DNA of 43,963 nucleotides from Stomatobaculum longum (GTDB taxonomy: Bacteria; Bacillota; Clostridia; Lachnospirales; Lachnospiraceae). The translations under genes and the position numbers were made by a program. The stretch is taken from contig CAJPKN010000003.1 of assembly GCA_905370385.1 (NCBI GenBank), positions 1 to 43,963 on the forward strand, read 5' to 3'. The notes under the pieces are model-generated. The model did not search any database, was not told where the DNA came from, and worked only from the letters and a program-made list of their open reading frames with translations. Positions 34,521 to 43,963 of this stretch are shown in pieces; positions within the stretch are counted from its first letter, which is position 1; each line of letters starts with the position of its first letter.

Positions 34521-34752
34521 AACGATCCTCCAATACTTCCATCTGCTCTTCGACAAACTGCAGCCTCTCGTTGATTTCACCCGCAAGTTTCATTCCCTTT
34601 TCGTAGAGCGAAAATGCGTCCTCGAGACTGGTCTCACTCGCCTCGAGTTCCGCAAGCAGCTGTTCGAGCAACTCCATGCTCTCTTCAACCGAGCGCTTGC
34701 TCTTACGTCTGCCGGTCTTACGCTCCTTCTCACGCTCAAGCTTCTCGTCCAT
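34501..34752 (-). CDS. xseB: Exodeoxyribonuclease VII small subunit
   Basis: The 83-residue helical protein has the family core VEESMELLEQLLAELEASETSLEDAFSLYEKGMKL with a charged N-terminal extension (MDEKLEREKERKTGRRKSKR). With XseA it forms the nuclease that trims single-stranded DNA. It overlaps xseA by 17 bases, in keeping with coupled translation of the complex. Confidence 0.94.
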   Translation of the reverse strand: MDEKLEREKERKTGRRKSKRSVEESMELLEQLLAELEASETSLEDAFSLYEKGMKLAGEINERLQFVEEQMEVLEDRYAEPSL

Positions 34753-35971
34753 GCTTCTCCTCTGTCTCCGGCTGTCTCCGGGAAATCGTTTCTACTGTGA
34801 CACCTGCCTCGCCGTCCAAGAAACGAAGGCGAAGACGCTCGCCGGTTTCGAGTGCCGATACTCCCTGCACGGCACTGCCGTCCGCATGCGCGGCATAGGC
34901 ATAGCCGCCGGTCAGGCGGTTTAAGGGTGAGGCCGCGCGAAGCCGCGCCGCAAGCAGCCGAAACTCTGCCTGCCGCGCGTTCTTTTTATTGAACAGTTCG
35001 CTTCTGAGTTGTCTTCGCAACTCCTGCACGCGCAATTTGCGCGCGCGTATCAGTTCCTCCGGGGCATTGAGCCGAAGCAGGAAATTCGCGCGGCGCGTTC
35101 TCTCCCGCAGAAGATTCACCTTGTTTCGCAAGCCTTGGCGCAGACGTTCCCGCGCGCGCGAAAGGAGCGCGAGTTCCGCCTCTAAGTTCGGAACACCGCG
35201 CTCTGCCGCCGCAGAGGGCGTTGCCGCGCGAAGATCTGCGACAAAATCCAATATCGTGACATCCGATTCGTGCCCGACCGCCGAAATGACGGGTGTCTTA
35301 CAGGCATAAACCGCCCGCGCGACCCGTTCGTCGTTAAAACACCAGAGATCCTCCATGGAGCCGCCGCCGCGCCCCACAATCATCACATCCACACCGTAGG
35401 CATCCAGCGCGCGGATGCCGCGCACAATGCTCTCCGGCGCGTCCTGTCCCTGGACCAGCGCAGGGAAGAGCACAATCTTGACATAGGGATTCTGTTGATG
35501 ACTTACGGTTCTGATGTCGTGAATGGCCGCACCGCTCGGGCTGGTCACGACACCGAGGGTCTTAACGAATCTCGGCAAAGGCTTTTTGTGCGCCGGGTCA
35601 AAGAGTCCCTCGGCCTCCAGCGCGCGCAGGCGCTGTAAGTAGAGCTCGTAGAGCTCGCCCTGTCCGAGTTTCTCGACCGCTTTCGTGTTCAGCTGATAGA
35701 CACCCGCTCTCTCATAGACCGTCACCGCGCCCGTACAGACAACCTGCATGCCGTCCTTTAGCCGCTCGCGAAGCGAGAGCGCGTTCTGACGGTATACCAC
35801 GCCGCGGAGCTCTGCCTCGCTGTCCTTTAAGGTAAAGTAGATGTGCCCGCTCGCATGGTATTTGACGTTCGAGAGCTCACCGCGTATGCGCACGCCTCCG
35901 AGCAGAAAATCTTCGCGGAAGAGATTGCTCACATAGGCGTTCAGCTGCGCAACCGTATATGTTTTTGCCAT
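34736..35971 (-). CDS. xseA: Exodeoxyribonuclease VII large subunit
   Basis: The 411 residues comprise an N-terminal OB-fold (about 1-100, with GELSNVKYHASGHIYFTLKD) and the nuclease core. In the core lie GVVTSPSGAAIHDI and the catalytic GRGGGSMEDLWCFND followed by SAVGHESD. A long coiled C-terminal part follows. It begins immediately after the nusB stop (0-base gap). Confidence 0.96.
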   Translation of the reverse strand: MAKTYTVAQLNAYVSNLFREDFLLGGVRIRGELSNVKYHASGHIYFTLKDSEAELRGVVYRQNALSLRERLKDGMQVVCTGAVTVYERAGVYQLNTKAVEKLGQGELYELYLQRLRALEAEGLFDPAHKKPLPRFVKTLGVVTSPSGAAIHDIRTVSHQQNPYVKIVLFPALVQGQDAPESIVRGIRALDAYGVDVMIVGRGGGSMEDLWCFNDERVARAVYACKTPVISAVGHESDVTILDFVADLRAATPSAAAERGVPNLEAELALLSRARERLRQGLRNKVNLLRERTRRANFLLRLNAPEELIRARKLRVQELRRQLRSELFNKKNARQAEFRLLAARLRAASPLNRLTGGYAYAAHADGSAVQGVSALETGERLRLRFLDGEAGVTVETISRRQPETEEKHGREA

Positions 35972-36388
35972 TTAGACCAATTTTGCGAGGACGCCGTTCA
36001 CGAAGGAGGGAGCCTCATCTCCGCCGAATTTTTTTGCGAGTTCAACCGCCTCGTTGATGGCTACCTTGTCCGGAATGCTCTCGTCAAAACGCAGTTCGTA
36101 GCAAGCCAGACGAAGGATGGTCAATTCCACGCGCCCCATCTGCCGAAGGCTCCAACCGGATGAGGCCTGCGTTAGCGTCTCGTCGATCTCGGCAAGCTTC
36201 GTAAGAACAGCTGCGACGCGCTCCCGGCAGAGTTCCCGCTGCTCCTCGCTGAATTCGGGACTCTCGTCCTCTTCGTCCGGAACCTCGCATAAATACGCAT
36301 CTATCTGCTCTTCCGCCTCCGAGGGAGTACAAAAGTTGGTGCTGAACAGCATCTTGAAACAATGCTCTCTGAGCGCTCGTCTTGTCAT
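35972..36388 (-). CDS. nusB: Transcription antitermination factor NusB
   Basis: NusB acts with NusE (S10) in rRNA antitermination. The 138 residues start MTRRALREHCFKMLFS and end VAINEAVELAKKFGGDEAPSFVNGVLAKL, the family C-terminus. It is the first gene of the long series and has its own promoter overlapping the addA stop codon. Confidence 0.96.
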   Translation of the reverse strand: MTRRALREHCFKMLFSTNFCTPSEAEEQIDAYLCEVPDEEDESPEFSEEQRELCRERVAAVLTKLAEIDETLTQASSGWSLRQMGRVELTILRLACYELRFDESIPDKVAINEAVELAKKFGGDEAPSFVNGVLAKLV

Positions 36389-36422
36389 CTCCTATCCTTT
36401 CCAAAGCACATACTTACTCCGC

Positions 36423-36451
36423 AGTATATCGCAATTTGCGCCGATTCACAA
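36423..36451 (-). promoter_or_regulatory. Promoter of the nusB-to-S1 series
   Basis: TTGTGA (36446-36451), a 17-base spacer and TATACT (36423-36428) on the minus strand. The -35 box contains the addA stop codon. No terminator separates addA from nusB, so read-through from addBA is also possible. Confidence 0.7.
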
Positions 36452-39400
36452 GGTTAGAAGCTCGCCCGGACCGAGCGCATAGATGAGCTTCTGTGCAACC
36501 CGTTTTCCCTCCGTCATTTCGAGGGCGCGCGCATAAAGCGAAAGCTGGGCTGTATAGTTCTCGCGATAATGTTCGGGATCCCGGTTTCGGTCTGTCTTAT
36601 AGTCGAGGAGGATCAGTTCACCGTTCTCCTCAAACCAAGCATCGATTACACCCTGTACAACCACAGCTTCCTCGCTTTGAACGGAAGGGTCCGCCTCTCG
36701 CGCGGGAACGGCCATGACAAACGAGGACTCCCGATGCAGTTTGTTCTCGCGATCTGCCCGCGCCATGCGCGCCGCAAGCTCGCTCGACAAAAAGTTCAGT
36801 ATGGGCTCTGCGGACAGTAGTTCCCTGTCCTCCTTCTCCAAGGCGCCCCGGCGCTCAAGTTCATCCAAAAACAGCTTCAGTTCTGCCTCATTCCGGTCTT
36901 TTCCGAAGTCGATGGTCTCAAATACCTTGTGGTAGGCCGTACCGCGGCGCGCCGCTGTCTCGGCACCTCCGTTTAGCGGCAGTAAGAACAAAGGCGCGGA
37001 TATCCCTTCTTCTGCCGTTTCGTGAAGACGCTTTAACTCGGACGCGCTGCGCTTCACCTGCAAGTTTACATCCGCCGCATGCGCATAGGGAAGAGAGAGC
37101 GGCAGAAAGCGCTTTCTCTCTTCTTCGCTTGCCTTCGTCTCGCAGGCCGATGAGAGCGCTTCTTTGAGCGCCGCGACCTCGGCCGCCTCCCCGAGCACCG
37201 TTTCTGCCCGCGACACGGCACTCTCGCGCCGCAGCACAATTCCGCAGCCCGCGCTGTCCCTTTCTCTTGCGGCCAGAATCCAGTCGAGAAAGCAATTCGC
37301 ACTTTTCAGTTCCGCGCTTGAAAGCGGCTTCTCGTCATAGCTTCCCGCAAGTGCTTCCGCCTCCTTTTCGCCTGCCTTCACCGCAGCGCTCAGAATGAGT
37401 TTCTCCTTGGCGCGCGTCATCGCGACATAGAGTACCCTGAGCTCTTCGCCGAGTGCCTCTGCCCGAAGATGCCAAGCGAAGGCTGCCTTCTTCTCCGTGC
37501 CGCCCTTTGCGTGCAAGTCAAAATCGACCGCATCCGCCGCAATGCCGAGCTTCTGGTCATAGAGTATGCTCTTACTGCTGTCCCGGCGGTTAAAGCGCTT
37601 CGAAAGCCCCGAGAAAAAGACGATGGGAAATTCGAGCCCCTTTGACTTATGAACGGTCATGATGCGAACGGCCGCCGCCTCCTCCCCCGGGAGCTGGGCC
37701 GCGCCGTAATCCGCGTTGTACTTTTTCAGATTGTCGATATAACGCACAAAATCGCTGAGTCCGCGGTAGCCGATGCGCTCAAACTCCTCCGCCTTCACGA
37801 CAAGCATCTGCAGATTGGCATAGCGAAGCTCTCCGCCCGGGCGCGCCGCCTGCTCTCTCTGATAACCGCTCTCCTCGTAGAGTGCCCTCAGAAACTGCGG
37901 GAGCTCCAAATAGCTCTCCTGTTCCCGCCAAGCAGCGAGTTTCGAAAACAACGCCGCCGCTTTTTTTGCGGCCTCGCTCTCATTGTCCTTTAAAATCGCA
38001 GCTTCGAGCCTCTCATAGAGACTCACACCCTCGCCTTTTGCGGCGAGTGCGGCGAGCTCTTCTTCGCTGAGCCCTCCCACAGACGCCGAGAGCACAGCAG
38101 CCAGAGAGATATCGCGGAAGGGATTATCGATGGCGCGAAGCAGGCTCAACACGGTTCTGACCTCTGTCGCGTCAAAATAGCCTGTCTTCTGCTCGGCGAG
38201 GGCGGGAATGCCGTGGCTCATCAGCACTTCGACAAAGCGCTCCGCCTGCCCGGAGGTCGCACGGAGCAACACGGCTATGTCGCCGTAAGCCGCGGGGCGC
38301 AATCCGCCCGCGCCGTCGGAAACTTTGATTCCCGTTTCGGGGTCCATGAGCTCCCGAATGCGCCGCGCGACAAGTTCCGCTTCGAGGACGGCGTCGGCCT
38401 CCTCGCTCTCCGCTTCCCGTTCACAGAGCAATAGCTCGGTCGCATAGGCCCCTTCTTCCCCGGCCGGGAAAGCGGCGCCGGGATAGAGGGCTGCGTCGTC
38501 ATCGTAGGCAACACCGCCGAGCTCCTCCTGCATGAGCCGCCGGAATACGGCGTTACAGCTTGCCAGCACGTCCTCGCGGCTTCGAAAGTTCTTTCGGAGA
38601 TCCACTCTGGTGTCTAAATCCGGCGGGAGTTCCCCGCCGCTGTCCTTATGATAGCTTCTGTACTTCTCGGCAAAGAGCTCCGGTTTCGCGTGACGAAAGC
38701 CGTAGATGGACTGCTTAATATCGCCGACCAGAAAGAGTCTTCCGGCCTCAATCGCACGGAGCAATTCTTCCTGTACCCCGTTCGAGTCCTGGTATTCGTC
38801 CACATAAATCTCGGCAAAGTGACTCCGGTACTCCCGCGCAATTTCACTCGGCCTTTTCATGCCGCTCTCGTCCTTCTCCCAGAAAAGCGCAAGTGCCTCA
38901 TGCTCGAGGTCCGAAAAATCCAGCAGGTTTTTTTCCTGTTTCTTTGCCCGGTACCGCGCGGAGAAATTGCGCGTCAGAGAAATCAGGGTGAGCACCGTCT
39001 CCGCATCGCCGCTCGCAATCCCATTCTCCTCATCTCCGAAGTCCTCTGCCGCCTTTTTGAGCGGCTTCTTCCAGAATTCGCGGAGCGCCTTGACCTGCTC
39101 CGCAAGTTCCTTGTCGCTGTCCTTTTTATTCGCTTTCAGGCGATCGAAACTTTGAAACGCTCCCATGGCCCGCTTTGCCGCCGCATAGCTTTCCGCGCGG
39201 CAAAGCGCCCGGATTTTTTCAAAATCGCCGTTCACGGCTGCCTCATAACCGCCGAGCCCTCCCGCCTCGCAGCAGGTATTTGCCTCCTCCGCAAAGGGCA
39301 GGAGTTCTTCGCCGAGCGCACGTAATTCCGCCGCCATGTATGCCGCCCAGGCAGGCTCGGTTTCGGAGGCCTCCCCCTCCTGTTTCGCCTCTTCCTCGCA

Positions 39401-39997
39401 GCGAAGAAACCACTCCTCAGGCCAGGGCATGCTCTCGGCAAATTGGTGGAGCGAAAGGATTTCCTCTCCTATGCCGAGATCTGCCTTTCCCTGGGAAAAG
39501 GCTTCGGCAAAGCGAAGAAACCCCGTCTCACCCGCCTCATATTGTTCTTCGAGAAGTGTCTCCAGCACATCGCTCTTTAAGATGCGGAGTTCCTCTTCAC
39601 CGCCCACACGAAAAGCGGGATCTACCTCCAGGCGGTCCGCATGCTCCCGGAGCACCGAGAGGCAAAAGCTGTCTATGGTTGTAATCTGCGCGGCATCGAG
39701 CGCCGCGAGTTCCCGCTTGGCGCGCGCCGCGAGGCCTGTCTTGCCCTCGCGTACGGCTGCCTCGAGGCTGTCCTCCATGCGGCGCCGTATGCGCTCCCGC
39801 ATTTCGGCCGCCGCCGCACGGGTAAAGGTCATAATGAGCAGGCGGTCGATGTCGACCGGCCGCGTTTCATCCAACACCCGCGACACAATGCGCTCGGTGA
39901 GGACAGCGGTCTTTCCGCTGCCCGCCGCCGCGGAAATCAACAGGCGGCGCTCGGAGAGCGCTATGGCTCTCCCCTGTTCTTCGGTCCAACGCGTCAT
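36446..39997 (-). CDS. addA: ATP-dependent helicase/nuclease subunit A
   Basis: AddA is the UvrD-like 3'-5' helicase and nuclease of the AddAB complex (RecBCD equivalent). The 1183 residues hold Walker A SAAAGSGKT (22-30), Walker B YVDEYQDSN, helicase motifs such as VGDIKQSIYGFRHA and IMTVHKSKGLEFP, and a C-terminal RecB-type nuclease motif (GVIDAWFEENGELILLDYKT). All expected parts are present. The start overlaps the addB stop by 4 bases. Confidence 0.98.
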   Translation of the reverse strand: MTRWTEEQGRAIALSERRLLISAAAGSGKTAVLTERIVSRVLDETRPVDIDRLLIMTFTRAAAAEMRERIRRRMEDSLEAAVREGKTGLAARAKRELAALDAAQITTIDSFCLSVLREHADRLEVDPAFRVGGEEELRILKSDVLETLLEEQYEAGETGFLRFAEAFSQGKADLGIGEEILSLHQFAESMPWPEEWFLRCEEEAKQEGEASETEPAWAAYMAAELRALGEELLPFAEEANTCCEAGGLGGYEAAVNGDFEKIRALCRAESYAAAKRAMGAFQSFDRLKANKKDSDKELAEQVKALREFWKKPLKKAAEDFGDEENGIASGDAETVLTLISLTRNFSARYRAKKQEKNLLDFSDLEHEALALFWEKDESGMKRPSEIAREYRSHFAEIYVDEYQDSNGVQEELLRAIEAGRLFLVGDIKQSIYGFRHAKPELFAEKYRSYHKDSGGELPPDLDTRVDLRKNFRSREDVLASCNAVFRRLMQEELGGVAYDDDAALYPGAAFPAGEEGAYATELLLCEREAESEEADAVLEAELVARRIRELMDPETGIKVSDGAGGLRPAAYGDIAVLLRATSGQAERFVEVLMSHGIPALAEQKTGYFDATEVRTVLSLLRAIDNPFRDISLAAVLSASVGGLSEEELAALAAKGEGVSLYERLEAAILKDNESEAAKKAAALFSKLAAWREQESYLELPQFLRALYEESGYQREQAARPGGELRYANLQMLVVKAEEFERIGYRGLSDFVRYIDNLKKYNADYGAAQLPGEEAAAVRIMTVHKSKGLEFPIVFFSGLSKRFNRRDSSKSILYDQKLGIAADAVDFDLHAKGGTEKKAAFAWHLRAEALGEELRVLYVAMTRAKEKLILSAAVKAGEKEAEALAGSYDEKPLSSAELKSANCFLDWILAARERDSAGCGIVLRRESAVSRAETVLGEAAEVAALKEALSSACETKASEEERKRFLPLSLPYAHAADVNLQVKRSASELKRLHETAEEGISAPLFLLPLNGGAETAARRGTAYHKVFETIDFGKDRNEAELKLFLDELERRGALEKEDRELLSAEPILNFLSSELAARMARADRENKLHRESSFVMAVPAREADPSVQSEEAVVVQGVIDAWFEENGELILLDYKTDRNRDPEHYRENYTAQLSLYARALEMTEGKRVAQKLIYALGPGELLTL

Positions 39998-42900
39998 TCG
40001 CCCACCTCCTCATTCAAAGCGGCATCCATCTCGGCAAATACCTCTTCCGCCTTCCGCTTCTTATTTTGCCGCACGCGATACCCCGTAATTTTGGCATCAA
40101 AAGCGCAGACATCGCGATGCGGGCAGTACTCACAGCTCGACTTCCCATCCTCTTCGAGCGGGAGCGCACGGACATCGCCGCCGAGTATGGCTTCGCCCGC
40201 CTCCTTCAGTTTCTCCTTGGCGTAAGCCTGCAGTTTCAGGAAGCGCTCGGCGCTCACCGTGTTCTCACCGAGGCGTATCTTTCCGTCGCTCAGCTTGAGC
40301 GGCAGAAAGCTGCCGGCATCTTCTCCCTCACCCGCGAGCAGCGAGAGCGCGGTTTCATCGCTGTTCATGAGCCCGCTCGGCATGAGTTCCTTTAACTTTG
40401 CCTTGCGGAGATCGTCTCTGTTTTTCACCTTGTCGAGATCCAAAAAGGCATCGCCGACCGGCGCATAGAATATCGCGCCGGGCAGAATCTGTTTCCCCGG
40501 ATACTGACGCTCGAAAAGCTCCGTCACCGCAGAGAGGTAGACGAGGAGCTGTAACTGCGAACCGCTCAGAATGCGGTAGGGCTCCCAGCTCGTTGCGCCT
40601 GTCTTATAATCGACAATCTTTACATAGAGTTGACCCGCATGTTCCGCTGTATCCACGCGGTCTATTTTTCCGCGAAGCCGCATGCTTCCGCCGCTGAGCT
40701 CCGGTGTGCTCCCCGGCGTCTCCGCACTCGAGAACTTCAGCTCTTCCGCCGAGGGACGGTAGGCCCCCCTGCGCAACTGCTCTGCCATGACCAGTATGCT
40801 CCGGGTAACAATTCTCGTTAACTTTTTGACAATCCAGCGATTCTTTGCGCTGTCCTGATAGAGCTTACGCGCATCCGCCGCCACAGCTTCCTCGACCGCC
40901 TTTGCCGCAAGTTCCGCAAGCTCCTCGTCGCTCTTTTCGCTAAGCTGTCCTCCCTCCGCCGCCGCGGCTTGAAACACAAGCTCAATCGCGCGGTGCGCGA
41001 GGCTGCCCAGATCCTGCTGCGCGATTTCAAATTCGGGCAGCTGTCGTAAGCGAAGTCCGAAATCGGCAAAATGGCGGAAGGGGCAGCGGAAAAACGACTC
41101 GATGCGCGTCACGGAGCCTGTGAGCACTTCTCCGTAGAGGGCCCGTGCGGTCTCTCGGAACAGCTTTCCGCCCGCATAAAGGGCGCAGGCAGAGGCAGTG
41201 AGTGCCTTGGCCTCCGTGCGACTCTCCTCGTCCGTTGAAAATGCGCGGAGCAGCGAAAGCGCCGCTTCGCGAGCCGTCTCTGTTTTACCGCCTGCCTCCG
41301 CTTCTTTTCGTGCCGCGCGGAGTGCCTTTAAGAGCAGCTCCTCCGCCTCGCTGCGCGAATAAAAGACCCCGTTATCCGGCTGTTTTTCCCCGCGGAGCCC
41401 CGGCAACAGCTGTTCCAAATGGCGGAGCAGGAAAGAAGGACGCATGGCCTTGCCGGCGCGGTCCACCGCGGAAAAACTGATGTGCAGCTGTTCCGAGGCC
41501 TCGGTGAGCAGCCGGTATAAATAGAAGCGCTGTTCGTAGAGCTGTTCCTTTGCGCCGGGCGCGAGGATGAGCCCTTCTTTTTTTAGTTTTTCCCGCTCGC
41601 GCTCGCTGAGCACACCGCTCTCATCCCGTCTCTTCGGGAGCGCGTTGTCGTTCGCCGCGAGGAGGAAAAGAACCTTTGTGTCGAGAAAACGGGTTCTCAT
41701 TATATCACCTATGGTGACGCGATCCGCATAGGCCGGAATCTGGCCGATGTGAATTTCCCGCAGGCCGCTCTCCAGGACGCCCGCCATATCCGCGCGAGAC
41801 AGCCTCTCACCCGAAAGCACTTCGCGCATCTCGGTGAGGATGCGCTCCGTCTCCGCATAGACCTCCGAAAACTCTCTGGCACGGGAGGCGTCTCCCCGCT
41901 CCGTAAAGCGGAGGGACGCGGCCGCAAGCTTCTCTTCGACCTCGAGCGTTTTCATCAGTTCGGATAATAAGGACGCGACCTCGCCGACATCCGCCTCGCC
42001 GCCCTGAAAGACTTCCCGAAGCGGTAGGAGATACCCCAGCATCTCCTCCTTAAAGCAATTTAATGCTTCCATGTCCGCTCCCTCAAGCTCACGCGGACAG
42101 TAAGAGAAGGGCTCTTTGAGGCGCGTAAAACTCCGCACGCCGGTAAGCCCCATGTAGTTTTCCAAAAGGGCTGTCTGCTTCCATTCCTCCGTGACCAAGG
42201 GGTTATGCAAAAAGCGGAAGAAAGCGCGCGGCGAAAATCCTTCCTGTATACAGAGCAGGGCGGCATTTAAAAGCTCCGGCAGCGGATTGGCGCGCACCGA
42301 GAGGTTTTCATCGAGATGGGCGGGGATACCCGCCGCGAGAAAGGCATGCGAAAAGAATTCTCCCATGCCCTCAAAATCCGCGACCACGACCGCAATGTCG
42401 CGATAGCGATAGCCTTCCTCTTTGACAAGGCGGAGTATGTTCCTGGCCGCGGCTGCCGCTTCTTCCTCCGGAGAGCCGAGCGCCGCGACCGTGACCGCCT
42501 TTACCTCTCCCTCGTACACGGCGCCGTCATAGCGCAGCGCATGGGCATCCAGGAAGGCAAGTTCGGGTGCTTTTAGACACGCGGAACCCTTGACAAAGCA
42601 GTCCTCACCCCGGGGCACGCGAAGTTTCTCCGCAATATCCCGAATGTGGCGCACATACGCGGTCGAGAGATGGAAGAGCTCTTCCTCCGGCAATCGACAA
42701 TCCGGATCAAGGCTCGGATCCAAGGTAAGCACAAAGCGAAGCTCCGCCGCGACCGTGAGCAGTTCTTCCAAAACGCGGTACTGCACCGGCGTGAAACCGA
42801 CAAAGCCGTCGATTAAGAAATGTGCGTTCCGAAGCAGTTTTGACTCCGGAATACAGGCCGCAAAGTGCCCGAGTATCTCTTCCTTCGGCAACTGCTTGCC

Positions 42901-43410
42901 GCGAATAAAATCCTCGACGCCCTGATAGAGCAGGGAGAAGTCGCGGAGCTTCATCGCAAGCAAACGCTTTTCTTCCTTCTCCGAAAGTTCCGAGAAGCGC
43001 GACGGCGCCGCGCCGTACTGCAGGCACTCCGAAATCATGGACTTCACCTGCTCCGCAAAGCCGGATTTTTTGACCTTGCCCTTCCAGAGCAGCAAGTCCT
43101 TTTCAAGCATGCCGCCGACTCGCCGAACAACCATGGCCTTGCCGCTCTCATCCATGATGGGCGGGAGCTTCCGGTTTAACTCCTGAAACACCCGGTAGGC
43201 AAGACGATTTAAGGAAAGCGCCTCCAAATTGCGGGAGGCGTGGCGCGGGTGCAATTCCAATATTTTTTTTTGCACCAGCATACTGTACTGTTCCGGCACG
43301 ATGACAAAAAAGCGCTCTTCCGGCGCCTCGAGGGAAGCCTCGATGATGTCCAGAAAAGCGCGTTCGGTTTTTCCGCTTCCGGAAGAACCGAAATAAAAAG
43401 AATAAGCCAA
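39994..43410 (-). CDS. addB: ATP-dependent helicase/nuclease subunit B
   Basis: AddB supplies the second nuclease and the DNA-clamping half of AddAB. The 1138 residues start with a Walker A GSSGSGKT (8-15). The C-terminal nuclease has VKIVDYKTG, and an iron-sulfur staple is formed by Cys776 (FFRCPFRHF) and Cys1093, Cys1096 and Cys1102 (SSCEYCPHRDVC). All four cluster ligands are present. GGAGGAGGG lies upstream of the ATG. Confidence 0.98.
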   Translation of the reverse strand: MAYSFYFGSSGSGKTERAFLDIIEASLEAPEERFFVIVPEQYSMLVQKKILELHPRHASRNLEALSLNRLAYRVFQELNRKLPPIMDESGKAMVVRRVGGMLEKDLLLWKGKVKKSGFAEQVKSMISECLQYGAAPSRFSELSEKEEKRLLAMKLRDFSLLYQGVEDFIRGKQLPKEEILGHFAACIPESKLLRNAHFLIDGFVGFTPVQYRVLEELLTVAAELRFVLTLDPSLDPDCRLPEEELFHLSTAYVRHIRDIAEKLRVPRGEDCFVKGSACLKAPELAFLDAHALRYDGAVYEGEVKAVTVAALGSPEEEAAAAARNILRLVKEEGYRYRDIAVVVADFEGMGEFFSHAFLAAGIPAHLDENLSVRANPLPELLNAALLCIQEGFSPRAFFRFLHNPLVTEEWKQTALLENYMGLTGVRSFTRLKEPFSYCPRELEGADMEALNCFKEEMLGYLLPLREVFQGGEADVGEVASLLSELMKTLEVEEKLAAASLRFTERGDASRAREFSEVYAETERILTEMREVLSGERLSRADMAGVLESGLREIHIGQIPAYADRVTIGDIMRTRFLDTKVLFLLAANDNALPKRRDESGVLSEREREKLKKEGLILAPGAKEQLYEQRFYLYRLLTEASEQLHISFSAVDRAGKAMRPSFLLRHLEQLLPGLRGEKQPDNGVFYSRSEAEELLLKALRAARKEAEAGGKTETAREAALSLLRAFSTDEESRTEAKALTASACALYAGGKLFRETARALYGEVLTGSVTRIESFFRCPFRHFADFGLRLRQLPEFEIAQQDLGSLAHRAIELVFQAAAAEGGQLSEKSDEELAELAAKAVEEAVAADARKLYQDSAKNRWIVKKLTRIVTRSILVMAEQLRRGAYRPSAEELKFSSAETPGSTPELSGGSMRLRGKIDRVDTAEHAGQLYVKIVDYKTGATSWEPYRILSGSQLQLLVYLSAVTELFERQYPGKQILPGAIFYAPVGDAFLDLDKVKNRDDLRKAKLKELMPSGLMNSDETALSLLAGEGEDAGSFLPLKLSDGKIRLGENTVSAERFLKLQAYAKEKLKEAGEAILGGDVRALPLEEDGKSSCEYCPHRDVCAFDAKITGYRVRQNKKRKAEEVFAEMDAALNEEVGE

Positions 43411-43437
43411 GCGAACCCTCCTCCGTGAAAAGCGGAA

Positions 43438-43963
43438 TTATTTGTCTTGCGTGAGTTGCTCATAGAGTGCGTTCGGAACCTCCGCGCGCACATAGATACC
43501 CTCCGGCTCGTAGCGCTCCTCGAGCAGTTTCCCCTGCTTTCGTATGCTCTGGATGCGCCCCGCCGCAGCATAGGGGAACAGCCCTTCAAAAGCCCGGCGA
43601 CTCTTCTTCTTTTCCGCCGAAATCAGCTCTTTGAGCGTCTCAAGACCCTCTCCGGTCGCCGCCGAAATGCGAACGGAAGCCGATGCATGGATGTCCTTCG
43701 GGAGTATCTCCGCTCCCGGTAAATCCGTTTTATTGTATACCGCAATGATGCTGTGCTCTTCCAAGGCTTCAAGTTCCCGCAAGGTCTCATACACCACCGC
43801 CATCTGCGTATCCGCCTCCGGCGAAGAGGCATCGACCACATGCAGAATTAGATCTGCATAGCGGGCCTCCTCAAGTGTCGAGTGAAAGGCTTCAATCAGC
43901 TGATGCGGCAGCTTCCGTATGAAACCGACGGTATCCGTGAGCAGCACTTCTTCGCCGCCCGGC
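43438..43963 (-). CDS. hflX: GTPase HflX, C-terminal part
   Basis: HflX is a ribosome-associated GTPase. Only the last about 175 residues are in the window; the frame stays open past the right edge, so the 5' end is missing. DTVGFIRKLPHQLIEAFHST is the G3/switch II region, YNKTDLPG the G4 motif and SAATGEGL the G5 motif. The N-terminal HflX domain and P-loop are outside the window. It is followed 27 bases later by addB. Confidence 0.95.
   Translation of the reverse strand, partial: PGGEEVLLTDTVGFIRKLPHQLIEAFHSTLEEARYADLILHVVDASSPEADTQMAVVYETLRELEALEEHSIIAVYNKTDLPGAEILPKDIHASASVRISAATGEGLETLKELISAEKKKSRRAFEGLFPYAAAGRIQSIRKQGKLLEERYEPEGIYVRAEVPNALYEQLTQDK

Overview
This 43,963-base window is chromosomal DNA of a fairly high-GC Firmicute, most likely of the family Lachnospiraceae. 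That placement is an inference. It rests on the clostridial single-chain PurL, the PyrDB/PyrK pair, the ispH/S1 neighbourhood, a T-box leader on pheST, and several small proteins that resemble families of unknown function common in that family (DUF4491, DUF5721, DUF5722). I see no tRNA or rRNA gene, CRISPR array, insertion sequence, prophage or plasmid-type gene. Almost every gene is on the minus strand; only two short genes (6164-6943 and 7177-7464) are on the plus strand.

Region 1 (1-5972, minus) holds nucleotide biosynthesis. A promoter at 5.97-6.04 kb drives pyrF-pyrK-pyrD-pyrE, followed by three tail genes of unclear role: a VanZ-like protein, a small membrane protein and an unknown soluble protein. 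A separate promoter (946-974) starts purE-purM, which runs off the left edge. Region 2 (about 5.97-7.77 kb) is an intergenic and plus-strand island with a tandem-GNAT acetyltransferase, a strong terminator hairpin, a DUF4491 membrane protein and about 300 bases of gene-free DNA with two further hairpins. Region 3 (7.77-11.6 kb, minus) is pheS-pheT behind a complete T-box leader with its own promoter, Phe specifier, T-box sequence and terminator.

Region 4 (11.58-14.72 kb, minus) is the most accessory-looking part. It has a secreted glycoside-hydrolase-like protein and an isolated CbiG protein fused to a degenerate CobU-like domain. Region 5 (14.8-36.4 kb, minus) is a long, tightly packed series: nusB-xseA-xseB-ispA-dxs-tlyA-nadK-argR-recN-glgA-PAP2-foldase lipoprotein-DUF5721-like-sigma-like-purL-lysC-BaiN-like-cmk-ispH-S1. 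It starts at a promoter overlapping the addA stop codon and ends at a clear terminator after the S1 gene. The nusB-to-recN order is the classical Firmicute arrangement; the later part is lineage-specific. Region 6 (36.4-43.96 kb, minus) is addB-addA and the C-terminal part of hflX.

Together the genes cover pyrimidine and purine synthesis, isoprenoid precursors (dxs, ispA, ispH), DNA repair (addAB, recN, xseAB), translation (pheST, S1, tlyA, hflX) and arginine, NADP and aspartate-family metabolism. I did not find an obviously new multi-gene system. The best candidates for a second look are the sigma-like protein without region 4, the CbiG/CobU-like fusion, the secreted hydrolase-like protein beside it, and the structured non-coding segment at 7.47-7.77 kb. 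Several gene starts are corrected here from ribosome-binding sites, promoters and family N-termini.
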